Assembly (NCBI GenBank): GCA_017504785.1
Contig: JAFVQL010000034.1
Coordinates: forward strand, 1-39,028
DNA: 39,028 nucleotides
Direction: 5' to 3'
Origin: Clostridia bacterium
GTDB lineage: Bacteria > Bacillota > Clostridia > Oscillospirales > CAG-272
Part shown: piece by piece, positions 28,505 through 37,044 of the stretch
Position numbering within the stretch: position 1 is the stretch's first letter
How the letters are laid out: the number at the start of each line of letters is the position of its first letter
Notes under the pieces: model-generated
Database searches by the model: none
What the model was told of the DNA's origin: nothing
The model's input: the letters and a program-made list of their open reading frames with translations, nothing else
Program-made: the position numbers and the translations under genes

Positions 28505-29896
28505 TCAGAACATAAGCTTCTGCTGAATATAAGCCTTAACCTCGGCGATGGGAAGGCGGACCTGCTCCATCGTATCTCTGTCACGCACGGTTACGCAGCC
28601 ATCGTTTTCAGTATCGAAGTCGTAGGTGATGCAGAAGGGCGTACCCACCTCATCCTGACGGCGGTATCTCTTACCGATCGAGCCTGCCTCGTCAAAGTCG
28701 CAGGGGAATGCCTTTGCAAGCTCGTCGTAAAGCTCCAGCGCCTTATCGGAAAGCTTCTTGGAAAGAGGAAGCACGGCCGCCTTGATGGGAGCAAGCGCGG
28801 GATGCAGGTGAAGAACCACGCGCACGTCACCCTCGGCGATCTCTTCCTCGTCGTATGCATCCACGAGGAACGCAAGTGCCACGCGGTCCGCACCGAGAGA
28901 GGGCTCAACCACGTAAGGCGTGTAATGGGTGTTGGTTTCGGGATCGAAATACTGCATATCCTTGCCCGAATGCTTTTCATGCTGGGAAAGGTCGTAATCG
29001 GTTCTGTCGGCAATGCCCCAAAGCTCGCCCCATCCGAACGGGAAAAGGAACTCAAAGTCGGTGGTTGCCTTGGAGTAGAAGCAAAGCTCCTCGGGATCGT
29101 GGTCACGAAGGCGGAGATTCTCCTATTTCATGCCGAGGTCCAAAAGCCACTTCTTGCAGAACGCCTTCCAATATGCAAACCACTCAAGGTCGGTGCCGGG
29201 CTTGCAGAAGAACTCAAGCTCCATCTGCTCGAACTCACGGGTACGGAACACGAAGTTGCCGGGCGTGATCTCGTTACGGAAGGACTTACCGATCTGGCAG
29301 ATACCGAAGGGAAGCTTCTTTCTGGTGGAGCGCTGTACCGCAGGGAAGTTTACGAAAATACCCTGTGCCGTTTCGGGACGAAGGTATACGGTGCTGGTGT
29401 TATCCTCGGTAACGCCGATAAAGGTCTTGAACATGAGGTTGAACTTCTTGATATCGGTGAAGGTCTTGCTGCCGCAAAGGGGGCAAGCGATTCCCTTCTC
29501 CGCGATGAACGCTGCCATCTGCTCGAAGGTCCAGCCCGCAGGATTCTCGTCCGTTCCGTTCTGGAATGCGTATTCCTCGATCAGCTTATCGGCTCTGTGT
29601 CTTGCCTTGCACTGCTTGCAGTCCATCAAAGGATCAGAGAAGCCGCCCACGTGACCGGAGGCAACCCAAGCCTCGGGGTTCATGATGATCGCGCTGTCAA
29701 GTCCGACGTTGTAGCGGGACTCCTGCACGAACTTCTGCCACCAAGCCTTCTTCACGTTGTTCTTGAACTCAACGCCGAGAGGACCGTAATCCCAGGAGTT
29801 GGCAAGACCGCCGTAGATCTCCGAGCCGGGGAAAATATAGCCGCGCGTTTTGCACAGGGCTACGATTTTGTCCATTGTTTTTTTGTTGTTTTCCAT
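28505..29896 (-). CDS. glyS: Glycyl-tRNA synthetase (dimeric type), interrupted by one in-frame TAG
   Basis: The reading frame from ATG 29896 to TGA 28505 has 463 codons, the normal length of the alpha2-type glycyl-tRNA synthetase, and follows the family throughout: [18 protein letters not shown] at the N-terminus, [19 protein letters not shown] and [14 protein letters not shown] (class II motif 2), then [19 protein letters not shown] and [13 protein letters not shown] (motif 3). The only break is TAG at 29125-29123, codon 258, in [17 protein letters not shown], where relatives commonly have glutamate or another residue. If it stops translation there, a 257-residue fragment lacking motif 3 results. 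The next in-frame ATG is 28957, which would skip 55 conserved residues. GGAGAA precedes ATG 29896. A nonsense mutation, a base error or amber read-through are all possible. Confidence 0.9.
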
Positions 29897-29920
29897 AACT
29901 GTTTCTCCAAAAATATATTT

Positions 29921-31237
29921 TTATCTTTTAATTTCTCCGAAAATGACTCCGTCTGCGTGCGACAGCGGGCGAACAAGGATCACCTCTCCGTGCTCACATC
30001 CCTCTGCCGGGAAGCGAAGCTCGGCAAAATTCTCCGCATGCGCCGAGGCGATACCGTCCTTCACGGTCTCGACAACGACCGAAAGCGGTGCGCCCTCGCC
30101 GATCAGAGTGTCGAGGATCTCGTCGCGGATGCGGTTCTTCTCCGCCATGAGGATCTGACTGCGGCGGTGCTTTTCTTCCTCGCTGACTTGAGCGGGATAC
30201 GTTGCCGCGGGGGTATTTTTTCTTCTCGAATACGCAAACACGTGCATATCAAGAAAGCGCGCTTTTTTCACAAAATCCAAGGTTTCAAGAAACTCCGCCT
30301 CTCCCTCTCCCGGGAAGCCGACCATCATATCGGTGGTGAACTGCACGGAAGGGATACGCGCGCGAAGCCGCGCAAGCGCGGAAAGTGCCATCTCACGGTT
30401 ATAGCGTCTACGCATACCGCGAAGCACGCTATCCGAGCCGGACTGCATGGAAAGATGAAAATGCGGAACGACGATGGCGAGCGAGGAAAGCCTTTTGACG
30501 AAATCCTCGCGCATTCCCTCCGGCGAAAGCGAGCCGAGACGGATGCGGCGGCAGCTCTTCCTTCGATCCAATTCCTCAAGAAGGTCGATCAAGCGGTAGC
30601 CGTTATCAAAATCCACGCCGTAAGAAGCCGTTTCAATGCCCGTGAGCACCACCTCCGCCGTTCCCTTGGCGGAAAGCGCTTCCACCTCCGCGATCACGTC
30701 CTCGGGGCGCTTCGAGCGCACGCGGCCGCGCGCACCGGGGATCGCGCAGTAGCTGCAGCGGCATTCGCATCCATCCTCGATCTTGACGTAAGCTCTCGTT
30801 CGCGGCGCGCGGGTAATGCACATCGGCTCAAAGGGTGCTTCTTCGATGTTTGTATTCAAAATGTAAGGTTTTGTTTGCTTATTATCAATTAACTCCCGCG
30901 CAATACGGGGCAAAGACATTTTATCATGGTTGCCGATCACGGCGCTGACGCCCTCGATCGCCGCCACCTCCGCGGGCGAGGTCTGACTGTAACAGCCGCT
31001 GACCATCACGATCGCCGCAGGATTTTTCTTTATGGCACGGCGAATGACCTGGCGGGACTTGCGATCGCTCTCCGCCGTCACGGTGCAGGTGTTCACAAGG
31101 TAAACGTCGCAGACCTCGGTGAAGGGGCGAAGCACGAAGCCCTCTTTTTCAAAGGCTTCCCCGATCGCCTCGCACTCATACTGCGAAACCTTACACCCCA
31201 GCGGCAGAATGCCGACCGAATAGGGCGTGTCACGCAT
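29921..31237 (-). CDS. mtaB: tRNA t6A37 methylthiotransferase
   Basis: A 438-residue radical-SAM methylthiotransferase converting t6A to ms2t6A at position 37 of ANN-decoding tRNAs. The N-terminal cluster cysteines are C15 (LGCKVSQYE), C51 (VNTCTV) and C82 (VSGCYSQ). The radical SAM cluster is the CxxxCxxC formed by C157, C161 and C164. A TRAM-like C-terminal domain ends the protein. MtaB is favoured over MiaB because of the start (PLGCKVSQYE) and the ETASYGVD stretch. ATG 31237 overlaps the hpt stop by 8 nt and has no ribosome binding site of its own, so translation is coupled. glyS follows after 24 nt. Confidence 0.92.
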   Translation of the reverse strand: MRDTPYSVGILPLGCKVSQYECEAIGEAFEKEGFVLRPFTEVCDVYLVNTCTVTAESDRKSRQVIRRAIKKNPAAIVMVSGCYSQTSPAEVAAIEGVSAVIGNHDKMSLPRIARELIDNKQTKPYILNTNIEEAPFEPMCITRAPRTRAYVKIEDGCECRCSYCAIPGARGRVRSKRPEDVIAEVEALSAKGTAEVVLTGIETASYGVDFDNGYRLIDLLEELDRRKSCRRIRLGSLSPEGMREDFVKRLSSLAIVVPHFHLSMQSGSDSVLRGMRRRYNREMALSALARLRARIPSVQFTTDMMVGFPGEGEAEFLETLDFVKKARFLDMHVFAYSRRKNTPAATYPAQVSEEEKHRRSQILMAEKNRIRDEILDTLIGEGAPLSVVVETVKDGIASAHAENFAELRFPAEGCEHGEVILVRPLSHADGVIFGEIKR

Positions 31238-31778
31238 TTTCGTAAACCGAGGGGGAAAGCACGCCGATGTAAGGCAGCGCGCGGTATCTTTCGGCATAAT
31301 CCAATCCGTAGCCGACCACGAACTCATCGGGGATCTCCTTGCCGCGGTAATCCGGGGCGAATTCCACCTTGCGGCGGCTGGGCTTGTCCAGCAGCGTGCA
31401 GGTACGCACGCTCTTTGCGCCCTTCAAAAGCAGATAGTCCACGAGATAAGAAAGCGTGTTTCCGCTATCGATAATATCCTCAATGATGAGAAGGTCGCAT
31501 TCGGCAATATCGGGGCGAAGCAGGTCGAGATGGATATTCACGTTGCCCGAGGTAGCCGTGCCCGCACCGTAGGAGGAGACCTTCATGCAGTCGATCTCGC
31601 AGGGCACCGTCAGCTTCTTCATCAGATCTCCCATAAAAACGATCGAGCCCTTCAGAATGCAAACGAGAACGAGGCGCTCGCTGTTCTTATAATCGCAGTC
31701 GATCTCGGCCGCAAGGCGCGTAACGATACGGTCCAGCTCCTCTTCTCCGATGAGAATTCTTTCTACGTCTTTGTTCAT
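31230..31778 (-). CDS. hpt: Hypoxanthine phosphoribosyltransferase
   Basis: A 182-residue purine salvage enzyme making IMP (and usually GMP) from the base and PRPP. The PRPP motif is IIEDIIDSGNTL; the flexible loop has SSYG; VGYGLDYAERYR is the C-terminal metal/base motif. AAAGGAG lies about 10 nt before ATG 31778. It heads the hpt-mtaB-glyS operon, and in many Bacillota it sits near tilS/ftsH instead. Confidence 0.95.
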   Translation of the reverse strand: MNKDVERILIGEEELDRIVTRLAAEIDCDYKNSERLVLVCILKGSIVFMGDLMKKLTVPCEIDCMKVSSYGAGTATSGNVNIHLDLLRPDIAECDLLIIEDIIDSGNTLSYLVDYLLLKGAKSVRTCTLLDKPSRRKVEFAPDYRGKEIPDEFVVGYGLDYAERYRALPYIGVLSPSVYENA

Positions 31779-31816
31779 CTCTGTGTCGCTCCTTTAATGA
31801 TTCTACACATAGAAAT

Positions 31817-31845
31817 ATTTTAACAGATACGGATTTAAAAGTCAA
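31817..31845 (-). promoter_or_regulatory. Sigma-A promoter of hpt-mtaB-glyS
   Basis: On the minus strand TTGACT (31845-31840), 17-bp spacer, TAAAAT (31822-31817). Confidence 0.8.
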
Positions 31846-31913
31846 TAGATTCTTTCTCTTTTCAATATATTTTATATATTTTCTCTAGTGAAGGATTTAT
31901 TTTTAAAAAAGGC

Positions 31914-31942
31914 TTGACTTTTTTCTCTGTATGGTGTATAAT
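31914..31942 (+). promoter_or_regulatory. Sigma-A promoter of rpmH
   Basis: TTGACT (31914-31919), 17-bp spacer, perfect TATAAT (31937-31942). It is divergent from the hpt promoter about 70 bp away. Confidence 0.87.
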
Positions 31943-32024
31943 ACATGTGGCTTTTGTGTGGATACGCAAAAAAATCGCGGGGGCCGGAAATCCCGCGGTA
32001 ATAAAAAACAAGGAGGTGCTACTC

Positions 32025-32159
32025 GTGAAAAGAACCTATCAGCCCAAGAAAAGACAGAGAAACAAGGAGCATGGCTTCAGAAAAAGAATGGCTACCGCAA
32101 ACGGCAGAAAAGTTCTCAAGAGAAGACGCGCCAAGGGAAGAGCTCGTCTTACCTATTGA
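32025..32159 (+). CDS. rpmH: 50S ribosomal protein L34
   Basis: A 44-residue very basic protein with the full L34 pattern ([20 protein letters not shown], then [18 protein letters not shown]). GTG 32025 is the start, with a near-perfect AAGGAGGT 7 nt upstream; the frame is open further upstream but unrelated to L34. It is followed by a hairpin that should lower transcription into rnpA. Confidence 0.97.
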   Translation: MKRTYQPKKRQRNKEHGFRKRMATANGRKVLKRRRAKGRARLTY

Positions 32160-32182
32160 TTGAGTCACGCAGTGTGACGTAC

Positions 32183-32235
32183 AAAACCTCCGATAAAAGG
32201 CTCTTTTAAAGTTGCGACTTTTATCGGGGTTTTTG
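32183..32235 (+). terminator. Hairpin between rpmH and rnpA (partial terminator/attenuator)
   Basis: A 16-bp stem with one bulge, AAAACCTCCGATAAAAG / CTTTTATCGGGGTTTT, followed by T residues. A second small hairpin GTCAC-GCAGT-GTGAC lies at 32164-32178. Partial termination would give far more L34 than RNase P protein; downstream genes show no other promoter that I can see. Confidence 0.7.
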
Positions 32236-32294
32236 TTTCCCCGGATTTTTACAAGGCAAGGGGCTATTTTCGCCGCGTGAGATTGGAGTTAAAA

Positions 32295-32675
32295 ATGAAA
32301 TTTCGTGCCATCTGTGAAAATCATTTATATCAAAAAGCGTATGCCAAGGGAAAGCGGGCAGTGACACCTGCCGTGGCGGTATATATTCTTCCGGACTATG
32401 CCGCAAAGCGATTGGCCAAGGAAAATCCCATGAAAAAGACGGTGAACCGCATCGGGCTCACGGTTTCGACAAAGCTCGGAGGCGCTACCGTGCGTAGCCG
32501 CGTTCGCCGCATTTTGCGCGAGGGACTTCGCGCCGTGGAAAAAAAGCAGCCCTTGAGGGTCGGCTTTCTTATCGTGATCGCGGCAAGAAGCGCCGCGGTG
32601 AATATGAAAAGCACCGAGATCGAAGCGCATCTTTCTTCCGCCTTTGCCACGCTCAATATGTTCCGGCCGTTATGA
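32295..32675 (+). CDS. rnpA: Ribonuclease P protein component
   Basis: A 126-residue basic protein that assists the RNase P RNA in 5' maturation of tRNAs. The signature [14 protein letters not shown] (RNR motif variant) and the preceding [14 protein letters not shown] are diagnostic. Start ATG 32295 has GGAG 8 nt upstream; GTG 32277 is an in-frame alternative without a good site. The stop overlaps yidD by 4 nt (ATGA). Confidence 0.92.
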   Translation: MKFRAICENHLYQKAYAKGKRAVTPAVAVYILPDYAAKRLAKENPMKKTVNRIGLTVSTKLGGATVRSRVRRILREGLRAVEKKQPLRVGFLIVIAARSAAVNMKSTEIEAHLSSAFATLNMFRPL

Positions 32676-32998
32676 AGCACGTAATGATATGGCTCGTCGG
32701 CCTCTACCGAAAGTATATCTCTCCTCTGAAACCGCCTTGCTGCAGGTTTACGCCAACCTGCTCTGCCTATGCGATCGAAGCATTTCAAAAACGAGGTTTT
32801 TTCGTCGGATTCATTCTGACCGTTTGGCGCATTCTGCGCTGCAATCCCTTCTCCAAGGGTGGGTACGATCCCGTGCCCGAAAAGGGTCTTAGAAATCGCG
32901 ACACAAGCAAGATAAAAGAGGAAGATAATAAGAAAAACGAGGATGAAACGCCGTCGGATACCGACCGCCTTCATTCCGACGAAGAAAAGAGAAATTAA
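32672..32998 (+). CDS. yidD: Membrane protein insertion efficiency factor YidD
   Basis: A 108-residue protein. Residues 1-75 are the complete YidD domain with its cysteines ([18 protein letters not shown]) and [14 protein letters not shown]. The last 35 residues are a very acidic and lysine-rich tail not needed by the family; usual length is 70-85. YidD sits at the inner face of the membrane and aids YidC-dependent insertion. ATGA overlap with rnpA; yidC starts 2 nt after its stop. Confidence 0.93.
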   Translation: MKHVMIWLVGLYRKYISPLKPPCCRFTPTCSAYAIEAFQKRGFFVGFILTVWRILRCNPFSKGGYDPVPEKGLRNRDTSKIKEEDNKKNEDETPSDTDRLHSDEEKRN

Positions 32999-33000
32999 AA

Positions 33001-34053
33001 ATGAATTGGCTCTATAATATTTTCGGAACGATCTTATCCTTCTTTAACCAGATCACGGGCAGCTACGCGCTTGCGCTGGTGCTTTACGCCCTTGTATTCA
33101 AGATCGTGTTCCTTCCCTTCTCTATTAAGACGCAAAAAAATCAGATCGCCATGGCGAAGCTTCGCCCGAAGCTTGCCAAGATCGAAAAGAAATATGCAGG
33201 CCGCACCGACCGCGCGACCCTGCAGAAAAAGCAGCAGGAGATCATGGAGATGCAGCAGAAGGAGGGATATAATCCCCTCTCCGGCTGCCTTCCCCTTCTT
33301 CTCCAGCTTCCCCTCATCATTTTCCTTTACAACGTGATCAGGCGCCCCCTTTCCTTCATCTGCAAGCTGAGCGAAACGCAGATCAAGGACATCGGTGCCG
33401 CGATCGGACAGGAGATCAACCTCAAGGATCAGATCCCCTACATCAATTCTATCAAAAACGCCACGGGTGACGCGGCGGAAAAGATCGCCGAGATCATGGG
33501 CGATGCAAAGCTGCCGAGCTTTGATCTTTTCGGCGTGAATCTTGCTGACGTTCCCTCCTTCCAGTCCTTCAGCCTTCTTCTGCTGATTCCTGTGCTTGCC
33601 GCCGCATCCCAGTGGCTGACGATGTGGCTCACCCGCAAGTGGCAGGGCGCGCCGCCCACCGCAGGCGATGCACAGTCGCAGATGTCCATGCGTATGATGG
33701 ACGTTATGATGCCGCTGATGACCGTTTGGTTCTGCTTCATGATGCCCGGTATGCTGGGTCTTTACTGGATCTATCAGTCCGTTTTCTCGATCTTACAGCA
33801 GTACATTCTTTCCAAGGCGATGCCTCTGCCGAAGTACACCGATGCGGAGATCCGCGAAATGGAAAAGGCCGAGCGCGAAAAGGCAAAGGCACAGAGAGCG
33901 GCTATGCAGAGCCAGCCCAAGGTAAAATCGCTTCATTATATTGATGATGACGATTACGACTCGCTTCCCGAGGTTAAGAAGCAGACCTCCGAAAAGAAAG
34001 GCGTGGCGGGCCTTTCCGCATCGGAGATCAAGGATGACAAAGACAAGAAATAA
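33001..34053 (+). CDS. yidC: Membrane protein insertase YidC (Oxa1 family)
   Basis: A 350-residue insertase of the short Gram-positive type, without the large periplasmic domain. The first membrane segment (about 20-40) is followed by the cytoplasmic helical hairpin (PKLAKIEKKYAGRTDRATLQKKQQ) and by NPLSGCLPLLLQLPLIIFLY. Later membrane segments surround residues 195-215 and 240-275. No lipobox is visible at the N-terminus. The C-terminal tail is charged. The ribosome binding site is weak, so coupling with yidD is likely. Confidence 0.94.
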   Translation: MNWLYNIFGTILSFFNQITGSYALALVLYALVFKIVFLPFSIKTQKNQIAMAKLRPKLAKIEKKYAGRTDRATLQKKQQEIMEMQQKEGYNPLSGCLPLLLQLPLIIFLYNVIRRPLSFICKLSETQIKDIGAAIGQEINLKDQIPYINSIKNATGDAAEKIAEIMGDAKLPSFDLFGVNLADVPSFQSFSLLLLIPVLAAASQWLTMWLTRKWQGAPPTAGDAQSQMSMRMMDVMMPLMTVWFCFMMPGMLGLYWIYQSVFSILQQYILSKAMPLPKYTDAEIREMEKAEREKAKAQRAAMQSQPKVKSLHYIDDDDYDSLPEVKKQTSEKKGVAGLSASEIKDDKDKK

Positions 34054-34067
34054 AGAGGACGACCAAA

Positions 34068-35156
34068 ATGATTAAAGAAATTATTGCAAGCGGCAAGGAC
34101 GTTGCCGAAGCGAAAGAAAACGCCAGAGCGCTTCTCGGAGCAGGCGAGCTGGACGACGTACAGTTTGAAATTATCCACGCAGGAAGCAAAGGTATCTTCG
34201 GTATCATCGGCGTGAAGGCCGCACAGGTAAGAGCCTTCATCGAGCTTCCCGACGCGCAGGAGAAGAAGCCCCGCCCCGAAAGACACCGCGACCGCGGCCA
34301 AAGAAACCACGGCAAGGGCGGCGAAAAGTCTGCACAGCACAACAGACCCGAAAGAAAAGAGACCAAGCCTGCCGCTCCCAAAAAGGAGAAGGAAAGCAAG
34401 CCGAAGAGCGTTGTGATCCCCGAAAACGAGCTGAAGCTCACGCCCCGCACCGTTGAGGACGGCGAGGATATGTCCTACGAATTTATCAAGACCCTGATCG
34501 CAAACCTCGGTCTTAACGCTTCCATCGAGCTCTACTCCTGCGAGGATGGCACCCGCCGCGTGAACATCTCGGGCGAGGATGCATCCGCCCTGATCGGCCA
34601 CCACGGCGATACGCTGGATGCGCTTCAGTACCTTGCAAACCTTGCAAGCGCACAGAAGAACGCAAAGGGCGAAAAGGACAAGAGTCGCGTGACCATCGAT
34701 ATCGAGGGTTACAGAGCAAAGAGAGAGGAGACCCTTCGCGCTCTCGCAAGAAGAATGGCCGCAAAGGCAATTCGCAACAACAGAAGCGTGATGCTCGAGC
34801 CCATGAGCGCTTACGAGAGAAGGATCATTCACTCCGAGGTGCAGGGCATTGAGGGCGTTTGTACCAACTCGATCGGCTCGGATAACAACCGCAAGATCGT
34901 GATCTACCTCACCGACAAGAAGCCCAAGGAGCTTTTTGAAAAGGAAGAGGAAGTGAGCGATACCGCGCTTCCCGAGCTTGCCGAGGAAAACGGCACCGAA
35001 AAGAACTCTCTTTCCGGCTTGACGCTGGATGACGGCGAGACCGTGATCGAGGCAGACGGCATTGCTCTGCGCGGCACGACCCAGCTCTGCGACGAATGCA
35101 GCACCTGCGAAAACGTTTGTGCAGACGCCGCAAAGTCCGAAAACGAAAATGCATAA
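34068..35156 (+). CDS. jag: RNA-binding protein Jag/KhpB with unusual tetracysteine tail
   Basis: A 362-residue protein with the Jag N-terminal domain (1-52, including GSKGIFGIIG), a basic linker (65-115), a KH domain (about 138-213, GxxG loop at IGHHGD) and an R3H domain (about 215-283, R251xxxH255). Jag/KhpB binds RNA with KhpA and influences cell elongation and division in Firmicutes. Unusually, about 75 acidic residues follow R3H and end with C341, C344, C347 and C351 in the spacing CxxCxxCxxxC, a pattern that can bind an iron-sulfur cluster or zinc. The usual family ends shortly after R3H. It lies 14 nt behind yidC. Confidence 0.93.
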   Translation: MIKEIIASGKDVAEAKENARALLGAGELDDVQFEIIHAGSKGIFGIIGVKAAQVRAFIELPDAQEKKPRPERHRDRGQRNHGKGGEKSAQHNRPERKETKPAAPKKEKESKPKSVVIPENELKLTPRTVEDGEDMSYEFIKTLIANLGLNASIELYSCEDGTRRVNISGEDASALIGHHGDTLDALQYLANLASAQKNAKGEKDKSRVTIDIEGYRAKREETLRALARRMAAKAIRNNRSVMLEPMSAYERRIIHSEVQGIEGVCTNSIGSDNNRKIVIYLTDKKPKELFEKEEEVSDTALPELAEENGTEKNSLSGLTLDDGETVIEADGIALRGTTQLCDECSTCENVCADAAKSENENA

Positions 35157-35157
35157 G

Positions 35158-36534
35158 ATGGGTAGCTATTCTACCATCGCCGCTATATCGACCCCACCCG
35201 GTAAGGGTGGGGTTGCCGTTATCCGCATCAGCGGGCCGGATGCCTTCGCGGTTGCGGATCGGATGTTCCTTCCGAGAAACGGACAGCCGCTTTCCGCGGC
35301 GCGGGCGCGCATGCAGATCTTCGGCGATATCCTTTTGGACGGCGAACCGATCGACGACGGGCTTGCCGCGCGCTTTGTCGCCCCGTATTCCTACACGGGC
35401 GAGGACACCGTGGAGATCAGCTGCCACGGTGGCTTTTTGATTACAAAAATGGTGCTTTCCGCAGCGTTTGCCGCGGGGGCAGAGCCTGCCGCGGCAGGCG
35501 AATTCACGCGCCGTGCATTTCTAAACGGCAAGCTTTCGCTGACCGATGCGGAGGCGATCGGCAATCTCTTGGAGGCAAGCTCTGCCGCCGCCGTGAAGCT
35601 TGCATCCGCAAAATCGCGCGACAAGCTTTCTGCCGCGATGGACGGCATCCGTGCGGATGCGGTTTCGCTGATGGGCTCGCTTTTTGCAAGGATCGATTAC
35701 CCCGACGAGGATCTCGGGGACTTCTCGGATGCGGAAAGCATTTCCCTTCTCCGCTCGCTTCTCGGCAGACTGGACGCGCTGATCGAAAGCTACCGCACCG
35801 GCCGCGCCGTCAACGAGGGCATCGCCACCGTGATCTGCGGCAAGCCCAATGCGGGAAAAAGCACGCTCTATAACCTTCTTCTCGGCGAAGATGCCGCCAT
35901 CGTGACCGATATTGCGGGCACGACGCGGGACGTCCTTGAGCGCACCGTGCCGCTCGGGCAGGTGCTCTTGCGCCTTTCCGACACGGCGGGCATCCGCGAA
36001 ACCGCCGATCCCGTGGAGCGCATCGGCGTTGAAAAAACGCAGGCGCGCATGAAAGAGGCGGAGCTCGTGCTCGCTGTGTTTGATACCGCGCGCCCGCTGA
36101 CCGAGGAGGATACGGCGCTTCTCGACACCTTGGATACGCTTTCGGCAAGCAAGATCGCCATACTCAATAAATCCGATCTCCCCCCTGCATGGGATGCATC
36201 CGAGATCGAAAAAAGAATACCGCGCACGCTCTCGCTTTCCGCAAAAGGCGGTGACGGCGCAAGCCTTCGCAAAGAGGTGGAGGCACTCTTCACAAACGGA
36301 GATCTCACCGTCGGCGAGGATGCGATCGTTTCCTCCGCAAGACAGCACGCAGGGCTTCTCACGGCAAGAGAGCATCTCTCGCTTGCCCTTGACGCCTATC
36401 TCTCGGGACTTCCCACGGACGCCGCCGCCTCAGACATCGAGCGCGCGATCGCGGCGCTCGGCGAGCTTTGCGGGAAAAGCGTTTCGGAGGCGATCGTCAG
36501 TGACATCTTCTCACGCTTCTGCGTAGGTAAATAA
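35158..36534 (+). CDS. mnmE: tRNA modification GTPase MnmE
   Basis: A 458-residue GTPase that with MnmG installs the cmnm5 group on wobble uridines. N-terminal folate-binding domain (TIAAISTPPGKGG, VAVIRISG), then a helical part interrupted by the G domain: P-loop GKPNAGKS, TTRDVLE, DTAGIRE and NKSD; the C-terminus ends in the essential FCVGK. I prefer ATG 35158 (2 nt after the jag stop); ATG 35149, overlapping jag, is equally possible because neither has a clear ribosome binding site. mnmG and rsmG, which often follow, are absent. Confidence 0.95.
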   Translation: MGSYSTIAAISTPPGKGGVAVIRISGPDAFAVADRMFLPRNGQPLSAARARMQIFGDILLDGEPIDDGLAARFVAPYSYTGEDTVEISCHGGFLITKMVLSAAFAAGAEPAAAGEFTRRAFLNGKLSLTDAEAIGNLLEASSAAAVKLASAKSRDKLSAAMDGIRADAVSLMGSLFARIDYPDEDLGDFSDAESISLLRSLLGRLDALIESYRTGRAVNEGIATVICGKPNAGKSTLYNLLLGEDAAIVTDIAGTTRDVLERTVPLGQVLLRLSDTAGIRETADPVERIGVEKTQARMKEAELVLAVFDTARPLTEEDTALLDTLDTLSASKIAILNKSDLPPAWDASEIEKRIPRTLSLSAKGGDGASLRKEVEALFTNGDLTVGEDAIVSSARQHAGLLTAREHLSLALDAYLSGLPTDAAASDIERAIAALGELCGKSVSEAIVSDIFSRFCVGK

Positions 36535-36549
36535 AGGCGAGGACTGCTT

Positions 36550-36879
36550 ATGGAAACGAAAAGATTTCAAAAAAACGATGCGGGCTTTATCTGCAAAAGC
36601 TGCGGCAAGGAGGTTTTGCCTCTCGGCTACACCTCGCGCAACCACTGCCCGTTTTGCCTTTGCTCCCTGCACGTGGATATCCTTCCCGGCGACCGCCAAA
36701 ATCCTTGCGGCGGCATTCTGCGCCCCTATCACGCAGATCCCGATCCAAAGCGCGGCTATATCATCTACCACCGCTGTGAAAAATGCGGTGCCGAGGTCCG
36801 AAACAAGGCGGCACACGAGGCAAAGGTCCAGCCCGACGATATGGATCTGATCATCAAGCTGACCGCCTCGGCAATTTAG
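36550..36879 (+). CDS. RNHCP-domain zinc-finger protein
   Basis: A 109-residue protein with the hallmark RNHCPFC at residues 30-36. Cysteine pairs at 15/18, 33/36 and 76/79, plus C53, could hold two zinc ions. The RNHCP domain has no established function; its name comes from the motif. GAGG is 7 nt before ATG 36550, 15 nt after mnmE, so it is the last gene of the rpmH-mnmE series. The stop is TAG, with TGA eight codons on in the same frame. Confidence 0.88.
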   Translation: METKRFQKNDAGFICKSCGKEVLPLGYTSRNHCPFCLCSLHVDILPGDRQNPCGGILRPYHADPDPKRGYIIYHRCEKCGAEVRNKAAHEAKVQPDDMDLIIKLTASAI

Positions 36880-36980
36880 CACCGTGCGGCAACAAACGAG
36901 TGAAAAAGAAAAAGCGCATAGTTAAAACGTAAAAGTTTTTCGCACAAGAAAAAGCAAAAACTTCTATACACCAAAAAAAG

Positions 36981-37016
36981 AAAAGCCTCGCATTTTATCC
37001 AAAATGCGAGGCTTTT
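36981..37016. terminator. Bidirectional terminator between RNHCP gene and ribU
   Basis: A perfect 16-bp stem AAAAGCCTCGCATTTT / AAAATGCGAGGCTTTT with a 4-nt loop. T-runs occur on both strands, serving the two convergent transcripts. Confidence 0.92.
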
Positions 37017-37044
37017 TGCTAATTATTGTTTGCAAAAAACGGAA

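Noticed and set aside
28958..29122. Two separate genes instead of a broken glyS
   Set aside because: Between the TAG and the next in-frame ATG lie 55 codons that encode conserved synthetase sequence, so the second half is not a natural separate gene and its start at 28957 would remove essential residues.
31779..32024. Replication origin next to rpmH
   Set aside because: Only one imperfect DnaA-box-like sequence (TGTGGATAC) is present; no cluster of TTATNCACA and no dnaA.
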